Origin: Lethocerus indicus
Lineage: Eukaryota > Arthropoda > Insecta > Hemiptera > Belostomatidae
Direction of reading: 5' to 3'
Assembly: GCA_019843655.1 (NCBI GenBank)
Contig: JACDQD010000006.1
Coordinates: forward strand, 18,928,246 to 18,992,245
DNA: 64,000 bases
The notes under the pieces are model-generated. The model did not search any database, was not told the DNA's origin, and worked only from the letters and a program-made list of their open reading frames with translations. The translations under genes and the position numbers were made by a program. Below are positions 1 through 11,900 of this stretch, one piece after another. The stretch's first letter is position 1. Each line of letters starts with the position of its first letter.

Positions 1-863
1 CGGCAACGGCCTCAGGCAACAAGTTCGCAGTAAATGCAGAACAGTTAAACAGAGAAAAAATACTGATAATTGAAAAAAAATTGGTAAAACAATGCCAAAG
101 GAGATATCCTGTTTCCTGTTGTTTTTTAAAATATTGTTAGTGTTTTTTCTTTTATGAATGTTAGTCAATTGTCTCTGTAATAATTTTTCCCAGGGTTTAT
201 GATTCAGATTTTCTTTCTGTTTTATATTTTTCATCGCGGATAAGTCTATTCGACTGGTCCTTCAATAACCGCAGTACTATTTTTCTAGAGGCCAATTTTA
301 TCTTATATCTACTACACGTGGGATCATAAAGTCGGACATTTGTATTTCTTCTTTTTCGACATATTGTACAAACCGATAGGTTTTGTTTTCTAAAAAGTGC
401 GTACCCTAATTTCGTTAGCAGGAGAAGACCAGGGGAAAGGATATATTGGGATTGTTGTGACGCGGGATTTGGCGGAAGCGTGAACGGTAATTGAAGGATG
501 TCGCTTTAGCCACCAACCAGACGGGGGGATCGAATTCCGGAGAGAGCGAGATGGAGAGGGAGGATGGAGCGAGAGTGAGAGAGTCAGAGGTATGTGAAGT
601 GAACGGGATGGGGGAGGGAGGATCTCCCCGGCCATGATATTTGGGTCAGTGGCCGCCATTACTCGCGACCCACTCCTCTCTCTCTATATACGTGCTCCCA
701 ACACTAAAGATATCCCCCTCAGAGAAATTGAACCAAATTGTTAGGGGGATTCATGTCGCCTTGAGAAAATATTAAAGCAAATTAGATTATTCAGCAAAAT
801 GTTTTAAAGTAAAACGAAAAAATAAAATTGGGATACATTTAAAATTGTTGGCACTATTATATA
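1..863. other. Non-coding, AT-rich; GA-rich patch
   Basis: No supported gene. A purine-rich stretch at about 536-612 (gagagagc, gagggagg type words) and a short CT run at about 675-690 open a minus-strand reading frame over 390-659. That frame has no recognisable domain and a Pro/Ser-biased composition expected from the GA-rich strand, so I treat it as spurious. Confidence 0.5.
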
Positions 864-987
864 GTGCAAACAGGATGCCCCACAAACCCATGTGTCGGAC
901 ATACTGCTACTGAGGATGGCAAGCAGCCTAAACCTAGCAAAAGACCAAACCAGCGAGACGAGAAAGAAACACGAAATCTACAGTATT
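864..987. mobile_element. Inverted-repeat MITE family, copy 1 (one arm only)
   Basis: Only the right-hand terminal arm of the family is present: aggatgccc, then a degraded form of the ctactgaagatgg block, then gcaaaagaccaaaccagcga and the cacgaaatctac block. It has many substitutions relative to the other copies (for example ctactgaggatgg), so it is an old, truncated copy. The element's outer end (cctcgcagaccacaaaacagg) is missing. No coding capacity. Confidence 0.85.
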
Positions 988-2429
988 TCTTTATGTATCA
1001 TTATGACGTTCATGGATTTTGGTTTCAGCTTTTTTTAATTACTACTATCTTTTTAAAAACCTTAACTGTAGTAGAGGAAATTATTTTATTGCCATAATGA
1101 AAGCAGTAGATTTGAGTGCTACACTTCTCATCATTCTCGAGCTATTTCTTTCGTACAGAATGCAATTTTCAAAACAGGGGCTGCATGATGATTATTTTGA
1201 ATGTTAAATGAAGGCGATAATTATAACGAAATTATTCTGTAATAACACACACAAAACTTATTACTGACTAATAAACGCACAGTTTTTAAAAGCCCCGTGA
1301 GAAGAGATTATGGCCACCTTCATGTAATTAAATACATTTTAATGAAACTTATTAATTGTTTGAACCCTCGGCCAGTTTTTTAATTGTTTTCGGTTCGATT
1401 GGTGTCGCAGCGGCTGCCATTATTTATGATTGAATTAATTGTTGGGCTCAATCGACCTAACCTACAATTACTCGACTGCCATTTAAAAGCACGATTCGAA
1501 TGAAAACACGGATTATTTAACAATCGAATGGAAATGACCTGGAAAAGTTTCTGTCAATTATTGATTTAGTCATCGTGAGTACAAATCATACCCAATATCA
1601 TACCGTTATGGCGAATGTGACATAAAACTACATAATTTCATTTAAATCTTGCATATTCTATCACAACACCTATACGCTATCATCGTAAAAAATCCTCGTT
1701 TTAGTACTAAATTACCGCACTGAAGCTTGTTACAAGCCGATGAACTAGCAGTTATGTAATTTTAAGTGCAATAATAATCCGTGAAATATATAACGACGAT
1801 ATTAAAATGCTTGGGGCTAACGATCCGAAAATTTCGCAAAGTTAAATTGCCAAACTCCAACTCCCCGAGTTGCCACGCAATAGTTGTTCGCCTTTTAATG
1901 GATTGCATAATATCCAAATGAAATGGAACTTTCCGCTCAAAATCATTCCATTCTTTAATATAACCAAACGACGACCAATTTAAACATGTTGCTTAACTTA
2001 AAATGGGATTCGTTATTATTGAAATGTCCAGTCATACAAAAAATATCTAGAAGGACAAGTGATATCCGTTAGTAGTTACAAAAATTATACATTTACAGAA
2101 CATTAGTACTATTAAGCGCCAACAAAATTATTCGTGAACATAAAATTAAGGGTTCGACCCACCGATCTCGGGTTCAGGTAATTCTTATCTCCCAACTTCT
2201 CGTGGTAAGATCTGACATTGCATTATTTGTGTTATGTATATCTTCGCAAATGTGTAATCTATACTGTTATATACTGGCATTCCTTAATTTTTAATCTCTC
2301 CATGGTCGCCCTGATATATTTATGCTAATAACAAAGGGAAATCTTTACTAAAATTTACCTTAAGAATAGTAGAAAGGATCTATTAATTATTGAAATTCTT
2401 ATTAGTCTATTCTCTTTGACATGTCCCAT
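988..2429. other. AT-rich non-coding DNA
   Basis: No exon with convincing splice signals and no repeat I recognise. The short ORFs here are what chance predicts at this base composition. Confidence 0.5.
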
Positions 2430-2870
2430 GTTAATGGTGGTCCTAATAGCCCGTGGCTTGCTGTGCATCGATAATGTCATCCCTGGAATTTATTCCCGCC
2501 CGAAGACGTCGGATACTCCCCCGGAAAACGTAAGCTATTGGCAGGGAATATTCTCCCTTGCATTTAACACCTTATAAATAATGAACGCGGAATATTATGC
2601 GCGGGTTCTAGCGGCGGCCGGGGGCTGAATGGGGGAGCCGGGCCCACCGTCTAATGGGCCGGCTTACATAAATCATGTCAGCCCACTTCGCAAGAGTCAA
2701 CAACGCCCAGCAATCGAGCCGGAAACAAAACAAGCGTGAAAGGGGCCGGGGACGGACTCATATTAAAAACAGGAAAGACAATTTCGACGAGCTATCATTT
2801 AGGGCGGAATTTCGAACGTATCCGGCCGAGAGTGAGGCAGAGACAGCTAGCAAAATATGTCAGGGATGAT
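2430..2870. other. GC-rich island, possible regulatory module
   Basis: GC content rises sharply over this stretch, which contains gcggcggccgggggc and a homeodomain-like cataaatcatgtcag word. Positions 2450-2529 could be read as an 80-nt exon (acceptor cctaatag, donor AAAAC|GTAAGC), but two of three frames are open and no protein is recognisable. A conserved non-coding element is the simpler reading. Confidence 0.3.
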
Positions 2871-5800
2871 TCAGAAAAAATCCACTGAAGAAAATGTAAC
2901 GGCTTCTTTCAAAGCCTACCTCTGTTCAAAAACAGAGAAAAGCGAAATCGAACATGTAACATTAATGCCAAAATAATGTTTTTAACAGATACTAAGTAAA
3001 AACGTCTATTCTAGTAGGGGTAACTATTTTAATACAGTGGAAAGAAGTATGGATTACCACGTGAAACTCAAACAAACAGCTATAGAGACAATCAAATAGA
3101 ACATGTTATTGATTAATAAATAATTTATTAAATCGCAATGAAGTGATATCAGGAAGTTTATAAGAAAATTATCGTATCTAGGACAGTACATATATAGAAG
3201 GATATATATTCCAGTCTTATATATTAGTATCTGTTTTTCCAGTCCTATATTACTTTTGCGCCTGATACCAGTGTATTTTATTCGATAATCTTACAACCTA
3301 ATGAATTCTGAAAACGCGGCTTGTTGATACATCCTCTACCTTCAAAGGAATCGTTAGGAATATGCAAATATAACGACTGCTACGTATACAGTTCTAGAAG
3401 ACCAATTCTAAATGGGAGAGGGGTACCGTGACACAATGCAAACTGTAAATCATTCACAATAGAAATTGCCGAGAGGCAAATAATATACGCATGCTCATTA
3501 TACATCGGTTTCATCTATCGCTATCCGTAGAAGAGTAACCGTTTAGTTAAGAGTGTAAAATAAATATCAACTCACCTACGACAGGTTCCGAAAGTTTTAC
3601 TACAACAAAGAAATCTTATAACCAAAATTTTAATTTTTAGAAATTTTAATTACTTAAAATACATCTATACATGTAAGTTATTAGATAGCAGAGCTAATTA
3701 GAATAATAACTGAATTAAAAATTTTTCTTTAAATTCTTATCTGCATTAAAATGCAGAAGACTTCTTTATAGTATTATGCATGTATTTATTTAAAATATTA
3801 ATAGTTCTGCATGTGTGCTCAGGCACTAAATTGAGTAAAAACAATATATATTCGATTAATTTTGACAATTAGTTCTTTTATCCTGGTTTCTTATGGTTCC
3901 AGGTTTTCTCCTATTTAAACCAGTATGGAAGTTGCTCCTTCAATGTAACTAACCTTTATGTAGGAACTCTCCTTTCAGCTGGGTATCGGTTAAAATACAA
4001 TTGTTCAAATACCACTTAGGAAACTGAAACTGAGAGTTCGAGTGTGCGACTAGAGCCCATTAGGTGCTTGAATATGGTCCGACCTGTGACTTGAAATTAA
4101 TGAAATTCAAACGCCCCAACTTATATTTGATAGCTGTTTCCTGAACAACTCCCGCTACTTTGGACCCGACTGTTCTGTAACACCCGAACGAGAAGTGCGG
4201 ATGGGTTTACTTCTCCGAGCCTAATCCCCTTCGTCTTGCCTCGTTTACTTTAACCATTATTGTCCAATGTCATTATTTCTACTAGTACGAAGTATACCCG
4301 TTTTTAATTTAATTTGTATGAAGATAAATTTACGCTCTACGATGATACACTTAATGAAACTGACTTTAATTAAACGTCATTCTGGACGATAAAAATGTCC
4401 TGAATGAAGGATGAATGCGTTCTGTTATAGCACTTCAAATATCAAATGCAAACAACCTTTTAAAATAAAAGGGAATATGGTGATCAAGTTCTTTCTATTA
4501 CACATATAAAAGTTCAGATCATGGTGAAAGCACAATGAAAACAATGGAACCTGATATAGGAACAATAGTGGGCCTTAGTGGCTGTTCCTATTGATCAGAA
4601 AACAGGAACTGACTGCTGCATGCTGCGCCATCTATCCACCACTCCACGAATTTCGCTCCCCTTTATCGATGAGCAACAGTATGAATAAACCGCCCAAAAA
4701 TATTTAAATTATGGAAACGAACAACATAGAAAGATATAACCAATAATTAAGTGCATAGCGAGAAATTTATAAAATATCGATGTTTGAAAGTATTATATTT
4801 TTATATTAATATATTTCTTTTAATTTCTTTTGAACCTTGTGAATAAAACAATCCCTTGATATTACTACTTTATATACATAATTTAAATATGTAAATAAAA
4901 ATTGTACTAAATGGAAACTAGTATCGAAACATAATAAAATAATTTCTTGCATTATAGTAATTTAAGGATTGTTACATTAGTTTAATGAAAAATTATTATT
5001 AAATTCTTAGCTGAAATGTTTATCAAATTAATATTACCTTAGTAGATGTCAGCTAAATAAAATTTGATGAGATATACAAAAATCGTTTATAAATTATAAT
5101 AGCGTTTAAAAACATAAAAAAATATATCGAAACCATGTATGAATATATCATATGAACTGCTACGTATATGTAGTAGATATAAAAATTGATTATATTGAAA
5201 TATTTATAGATTGTTTGATTTACCAAAAAGAGAGGTTGTTCATTGAAACATTACGTTGAAATTATGTTCATCTTATTTTTTATCCGGTGGTTAACTATGA
5301 ATAATGTTATTTTGGACACGTGAAGCACACGTATCTGTGCATCTTAATTCCTAGTTCTTCTAAATAATTCATTAAACAAATTTTTAACGCAAGAAAATCA
5401 ATTTGAAACGGGCTGACCAATTTTGGATGGTAGCGCAACACGGTGAAGAGTTCTGACACTACGAAACAGGAGCAGTTCAAGGGTGGACTAAGAGGTGGCG
5501 CTGGTGTCGGGCTCGCAACCTGACGTCACTATTATAATCGATAAAGGGATGAAGCACGTCATCAAACTAATCAAAGTTGAACCACATTTTAGATCAAATA
5601 TTTTTAATTTCGTAAGAGAAAATATTATATATATAGAACGGCAATTATATTATTGCTTATGCCGATATTCCACAATGAAGTTTAACTTCAGAAAATAAAC
5701 AAACACTTCACAACAATTTCTGATACTTTCCGAAATTACACTACCAGTGTAGGTTGAATATTAATTCTTCTTTCATTTAAATGTTCGATATCCAAAAAAG

Positions 5801-6429
5801 AACTGATTGTTGTAACAAAACGAATGGTTCGTGATGTAAAAAACAAACACTTTATTTTATAACAATATTGACTTAGAGTATTAATAGATAATAAGGATGT
5901 TTTCATCACAGGCAGATTTGGTTGTAAAAAAATGAAAATCGTGAATTATTAAAACGAGAGAATTTTCATTCGGACTATAAAAAAGGAATAATGGAACTGG
6001 ACATTGTTATTGCTGTTTATGACTCGCGGGTTTAATTGTTCAGGCATTACTAAGGAGATCGTAAAGTGATTGGCTTAGACCTATAAAGTGCATGCACATA
6101 CTAGAATACAACAAACAGAATTGTGGCATTTTTCATTTAAGGACGAGTAAGACATTCAATTTCATATTAACCTGATGAAATACAATTATCTTTTCTAATG
6201 TCGATGCTGTAACGCATTACAATATAAGGTGCTAATTAGGACTAAGATACTTCACTAAAACCCTTCTGGGTGCAGACCAAAGCAAGGTGAAATGTAATAA
6301 TAAGAATTAACGATATTAGTGTACATTGATGGGACCAAAACGAATATTTTTACAGAGATATTCCGAATGACAGTTTTCTCTTTTACTTCATTGTTTCAAA
6401 TTATTCATTTTTCAATGAAAAGTTCGATT
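2871..6429. other. AT-rich non-coding DNA
   Basis: Long AT-rich stretch. On the minus strand there is a donor-like GTCGTAG|GTGAGT at about 3575, preceded 24 nt upstream by tttgttgtag. This would make a micro-exon, but nothing else supports it. Otherwise nothing recognisable. Confidence 0.45.
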
Positions 6430-6690
6430 TATGACAGAAAATATAGAATAGATGATAGGTGTTAAATGATCGGGTGGAAGGCGATATGACATTTGATGTC
6501 GTTCAGGGGCGACATGTGTTAACCGGAGCTTATCCGGCCTTGTGGTGCCGGCGTCGGGAAACCACAAAGCCTGTTCGCTAATAAACGCCTGCCAACTATC
6601 GACATCCGAAGAGCGTATTCCGGATCCGGTAGGTGGCTTTAAACGAGCCCGGTAACTGAAAACAGGTTGGACAACCAACTCTGTCCCATT
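6430..6690. other. GC-rich island, unassigned
   Basis: A compact island of mixed composition in AT-rich surroundings, with gttcgctaataaacgcc and several gccgg words. A minus-strand frame is open over 6412-6678, but it has no recognisable family, no acceptor/donor pair and no start context. Probably regulatory or chance. Confidence 0.3.
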
Positions 6691-9023
6691 TTTCTATTGT
6701 TTCAGTCCACCCAATATAGAAACAATCTCCCCCTGTACTTCTCGTCGGTACAGTATTATATTTGGACATGTAAGACGTATTACGCAAAGTAAGAGTAAAA
6801 ATTGAAACAAACGTGAAAATAAGAAATAAAGTAATTGTTTGTTCTTCCTATTATCTAAATTCTTTACCGCGTACTTTTTGAACACGACGTGGAAATGTAG
6901 CAGAGAAAAATCGATAGGATATTAATGATGGGATTAAAAATTAGTATTAGAATTGTGTGCGTAACTCGGATGGAATCGGGATACGTGAGAAGGATGCCCA
7001 CGAGCCCAGTTTTCAAATTGGTCATTGGCTGAGGGAGTATGTCTAGAGCCAAGATATGTCAGGGAGAGTAAGTCTAGAGCCCTTTCACGAGACCCTTCTA
7101 TCTACCCTAACTGCAGTGTAGAAACCATGTCAGTGTACGGTCGTAAATAAATTAAATCTTCCCTCAAATTGAATTAGTGTGGCCTTCCTAATTTCAGTTC
7201 CGAATGTAATAGCCCTAACAATGATTTATATATCAGAGGAGGCTTAACTTAAATTGGAATTTTACACTTTTACAAAAGAAATAGAGATCACATTATATGG
7301 AATTAAAGAACTTAAATTTAAGGAATTAACAACTTTTCTAGAAGTATTAAACTGTTCTATTTATACAGCAGATGTCTATAAAAAACAGGTATTCTATTTA
7401 TTTTACACAGCATAGAGTGAAAAGTTTTCCAAGATAACGCAATTTCTAAGACAAGAAGGAGTTTGGGAAAAGTTGTGGAATAAGTATAAGAATGAAGGCT
7501 TATTATAAAAAGTTGACCTCAGCCTATTAAAAGAAGTTTAATACGCTTATGAGAAGGCCGGAATTCCTTTCTTCCTTTGAAGAGCTCCATTTCAGAAAAG
7601 CAGGTTTGATTTAATTCTACAAATTTCCTCGATTCGTAGTGACCATATCTAGAGGTCGAAATGTAAACCTGGCCATATAAAATAAAGCAAGACACATTCA
7701 ATCGCACAATATGGAAAACAGTTTTTCCATGCAAGTGGATCTTTCATGTTACATTCATTCTTAAGTGATAATTTTCTTTTCAACGAGGTTCTACCCCGGC
7801 GTAAAATGTTGAACAGTCAACCCTCGAATCATATTAAATTATTAATTTAATGTGCACTAGCAACAATGGTTCCAAATATAAACCTGAACAGAGCAGGATT
7901 TGATCCTTCTATCCCGCCTTACTGTCTTTCGGTTATTAAATTCATGAGGCGAGAGAAAACTCCAGTTAAAGAGAAAAATAGGAAAGGAGAGAAGGGAAAT
8001 AAGCCAAGAGCGGTACAAAGTAAGAAGTTTTATATATAAATATCCCAGAGAGCTTACAGTTTGATACGATTATAAGGCTCCAGATGAAATTAGTTCAAGT
8101 TAGGGGAAATTTAAGACATATAAAATTGTACTGTACTTCGTAAGAATCTATGAATGTAGATGGATTTCATAGTAAATAAAAGAATAAATAATAGAATTGT
8201 GTAAAGAATATAAATTTGCATAGTCCATTCCCTGAAGTCTAGGAGCATGAGCTATAATTAAGTATATTATCTTAAGGTAGTTAAAAGTTTTAGTTACTGT
8301 TTGATATATAAACCCTTTGGGTTGTCGTGCTTGTGATTATCGTCTAGTATAAGGAGTACAGAATCTCGCATTCCGTCATTAAGGATAGTATATAATAAAC
8401 GCGGCGATGATATGAAAAATTTAATATTAATATTTATGAATAATTGCCCCTTGAATATTTAGTATTTTAATAAATCATAACGAGGATAAATTATTACAAA
8501 CAAATAGCATATAGCATTATATTATAATTCTTTATTATTAGTATTGTTCGACTGATAAAATTTGCCAAAAATGGAATGGTCCTCCTTTAATTCAGTTTCA
8601 AATCCGAGGTACGAAAGGCACAAGCATTTTTTAACTTCTGTAAAGTGGTATGAAATCGAATTAGGTGTGACGGGAGAGGGCATCACGGTAGGTAAATTTG
8701 TTTACCCACTCCCGCAGATCGGGCCGACCACCACCGCAACTTTAACAGCGCCACTTTCGAGCCCTTTCAAGTGTTACTTACAACAAAAGCCCTCGTTTTA
8801 ATCCAGCTAAAGCCCAATTAATGCCGGCACCTATTAAAGAGAATCCAGTTATCTGCGTCCCCGTAATGCAATCGATTATAAATACGTTACCGGAGGGATT
8901 TGTTACAGTGACTTGCCGAATAACATTTTGATAGCTGTTCGCAACTGCCGTTAGCAGACGAATTCCGTTAGCAGAGGGTTTCGGCGCTTGGAAGAATCAT
9001 ACCAATCACTTGGTCCACAATGA
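6691..9023. other. Non-coding; short direct repeat and a GC-richer island
   Basis: At 7037-7082 the words tatgtctagagcc and agtaagtctagagcc recur about 33 bp apart, a small local duplication. A GC-richer island at about 8690-8960 has no recognisable coding content. The rest is AT-rich. Confidence 0.4.
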
Positions 9024-9424
9024 AATGCTCGCCATCTTCAGTAGCTTTGTTCGTCACTTTGGCACTTTGGATGTTTTTCGGCATCTTCACTGCACTGTCA
9101 CTGTCACTTGCACTGTCTACTAAGGTCAGTTATAATATATTTTAATAATTGAGTTCTTTTTAACACTATTAAAACGCGTAGTGTATTCAGTTTAATGCGC
9201 TACTAGTTTCAGTGGTATGGCGCACATAATACTAGCCCGCAACAAAGGTCTGTCTTACATTTTAGTATTAGCGCCTTACAGTACAAGTGACAGTGACAGT
9301 GCAGTGAGGATGTGCCCAAAAAACATCCAAACACCGCTACTGAAGTTGGCGAGTAGCCGAAACTGGTCTAGCAAAAGACCACACCAGCGAGAGGAGACAG
9401 AAACACGCGAAACGTACGGAACAC
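9024..9424. mobile_element. Inverted-repeat MITE family, copy 2 (left end lost)
   Basis: The left arm starts inside the family consensus at gctcgccatcttcagtag and runs to cactgtcactgtcacttg. The internal unique segment follows (tactaaggtcag ... gcgctactagttt ... gcgccttacag). The right arm repeats the left arm in reverse complement: caagtgacagtgacagtg, gatggcga-like and gcaaaagaccacaccagcg. The copy is missing the outer part of both arms. Its internal segment has the same orientation as the copies at 19423 and 30119. Confidence 0.92.
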
Positions 9425-11059
9425 TATTGATTTAGATTCGAAATTATCGTTACCTGAATGATTTATACTGTCTGCGCTTGCCAAATTATAATGATGAAGA
9501 ATTCCGTGAGCATTTAAATTGTGCTGTTACTATTTTAATAATCATATTAAAGGGGTAGATTTCGCTGAACCACCAATAAGATAAAGCATGCCGATGAATT
9601 TACTTGCCCTGTGCTCTCTTCCAATAAAATGTGGTCCGTAGCCGGTTAAGAGCTTCCCCCAAAGAAATTCTCTGATCGCTCCTTTTTTATACAAGCGGGT
9701 AAATGACCTGGGTTTAAACGTTCCTGAAACACAGCCTCATTCCGTATTCATTACAATGTTAGCTCCAATTGTCGCCCTAAAACGTTTTTTTTTCATTTAT
9801 TGATCCTGTTCATTCGGGCTAATCGAAACAGTACCGCTTTTGAGCCCATTTAATTATCTATCGAGTCGTTCTGACGTGGCCCCAACTGATTACTAGTTTA
9901 ATGTCTGAACGCAAAGTATTTATTCCTGACTGACATACAAAAATAAAAACAATTCTTAAAATTAGACCACTTGTTTAGTGTTTAATAAAAGTAGAAACGA
10001 GGGGAATTTAATACAAATTGTACAAAAATACTCTGCAATTATTCGGTAATGAGGTGAAGGTAGCGTCTGGCCTTACAGCTTAATATTGCAAATAAGGACA
10101 AATAAAAATTGTTTTGCAGTATTAAATAGTTCTACTTCATACTACCGTTATTTACATATTCTATACACTCTTATATTGTGTGTAATTATTTTGATTAATA
10201 TTATCTTCATGTTTCAATTATACATTTTTTATTAAATGAACAGTTTATTCCGCATTATTAAAAATTCATTGATTCCATTTTAATACGCGAATGACAAATA
10301 ACGAAGTAACATTTGCAACTGGTAATTAAACTGAAGGTGGCAAGCAATCAAAATTGATCTCAATCAATCTGATTGATAAATACCCCATGATCTATGAAAA
10401 ACAAAACCGTACCCTAATCCTAGCCACCTTCCTCCCGTCTCAGTGATCACTTTCCACATAAGAAGTACAGAACGTTTGTATCGAGCGGGGAGAATCGCGG
10501 GGAATATTTCATTTCAGGTTCTAGATGCGACATAAATTTTCAGGAGGCGTTTATTGCCCTCCTCTGAAACCCATAAATGATTCAATAGCCGAGGCCCCCG
10601 TAATATCAGTATTTTCGCCCAGTAACTGAGTCATGGCCCTACTAGCCAACCTCCAACCCCCTCAACCCACCAACAATTCCCCAGAGACCCACTCATACCT
10701 CCTTATAATATAACTGAAGCGCCCTCCATAGCTGTTTATTTTTTATTAAAATATTTCTAGAATATTACTGACAAATGTGCAAATTTCCCCCGGGGAATCG
10801 TCCAGACGGGCTGGTAGTCCTATTTTCATTATTTAATTTTCCTGTTGGCGTTTATCATCATGTGTATTCTGGAAGTTATAACGTTCTCTTGATAATTCAG
10901 TTGAAATTTGCAATACAAGGAAAATTGGGCCCGCCACCAGAATGATGACTATAGCGTCTTTAGGGTGAGCGGGTGGTTACGCTCTATATACTGAAAGTGA
11001 GCCTTACTACTTAACTATCTTTTGTGTATTGCACAATCAACAATCTGTATTGCAACATC
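9425..11059. other. Non-coding; GC-richer island at about 10480-10720
   Basis: AT-rich apart from the island, which contains ggcgtttattgccc and cccataaatgattcaatag, words resembling posterior-Hox/Cdx-type and Hox/Pbx-type binding sites. This is a resemblance only. No splice-bounded ORF is seen. Confidence 0.35.
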
Positions 11060-11900
11060 TTATAGGTGCAATGGATTTGTGTGTTGTCCTGAAATTGGTT
11101 CACTTGACGAAGAAATCAGCCGTTGGTGACACTTTCTTCTGGCTAGAGAAGATCTCTGGGGCCGGTGGCGTTTAAGTCGCCGAGTATCTGGAGATATGTG
11201 GAGTGGTTGGGTAACGGAGAGGAAAGAGATTCGACCAGAGGATTGGGACGAACGGAAAGACGGGGACGAAATTTGTGAATCCTGTGGGTATGTTGAGGTC
11301 GTGGTGAAGAGTGTTATTGGAAACATATGCTGTTATTGTTGTTGCGACTTCGGCTGTTGTGGTTGTGACCTAGCCTGTCGTTGTGGTTTTATCTTGTAGT
11401 TGAAGTACTTGTTGAGGCTGTTCAATTACATTTTGTTTAGGCAGAAGAATCGTGGCGGTTGGAAGAAATACAGCCGGCGACGGTGCTGTATCGGCTCTGC
11501 GATTATTTGTTGATGCATCAATTGTGTAAACAGTACATACTGTGTAGTTCGCTGTATGTTCTCCTTTGCATAATGCACGAGTAGCCGGGACATGTTATTG
11601 ACTCGTGGTTATTGCCACATCGCACACAGCGGGACCCATGATTGCAACAGCTCTTGGTATGACCGTATCTCTGCCACTCGGTGCACTGTTCAATAGTCTC
11701 TTTCTTGTGTGGTTCCTCAACCTTTATTTTCACGAGAATATCTCTAGATTGTATCGAATTTTGTTCCACTAAGCTATCGCGACGGTACTGATGATGAGTA
11801 CCCGACCGATCCGTACGACTTCAGCCGACAGGTGTCTGCTGGACGTTGATTGGGTTTTCACCCGCTACTGTCTTAACGCATGAACATAAGCGCACAAAAA
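11060..11900 (-). mobile_element. Jockey-clade LINE remnant: gag zinc knuckles plus RT C-terminus
   Basis: Degraded non-LTR retrotransposon on the minus strand with an internal deletion. The 5' part (11769 down to 11518) encodes a gag-type protein with CCHC-like cysteine clusters (QCTEWQRYGHTKSCC, RCVRCGNNHES), the nucleic-acid-binding knuckles of ORF1. A Gln-rich tail follows (about 11517-11340), broken by stops. The 3' part (about 11330 down to 11143) encodes the C-terminal tail of ORF2: YVSNNTLHHDLNIPT, then after a frameshift RPRLSVRPNPLVESLSS, ending GPRDLL and a stop at 11143. Endonuclease and reverse-transcriptase cores are absent, so the copy is dead. The sequence from 11770 to about 11900 is likely the upstream part of the same element. 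The tail is the same family as the 50480-51045 fragment (YVSNHTIHLDLNIPT there). Confidence 0.85.
11518..11769 (-). pseudogene. Retrotransposon gag (ORF1) fragment with CCHC zinc knuckles
   Basis: An 83-codon open segment of the ORF1 of the LINE above. Two Cys clusters (C-x8-H-x4-CC and C-x2-C-x4-H-like) are typical of Jockey-clade gag proteins, which bind the element's RNA. The upstream gag domain and ORF2 are not continuous with it. The first knuckle has an irregular spacing, consistent with decay. Not a host gene. Confidence 0.75.

Noticed and set aside
2150..2190. tRNA or SINE B box (gggttcgaccc)
   Set aside because: No A box or cloverleaf upstream; the T-arm stem does not pair.
2450..2529. 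80-nt exon in the first GC island
   Set aside because: Acceptor is weak and two frames are open; no family recognised. Kept only as a remark in the island entry.
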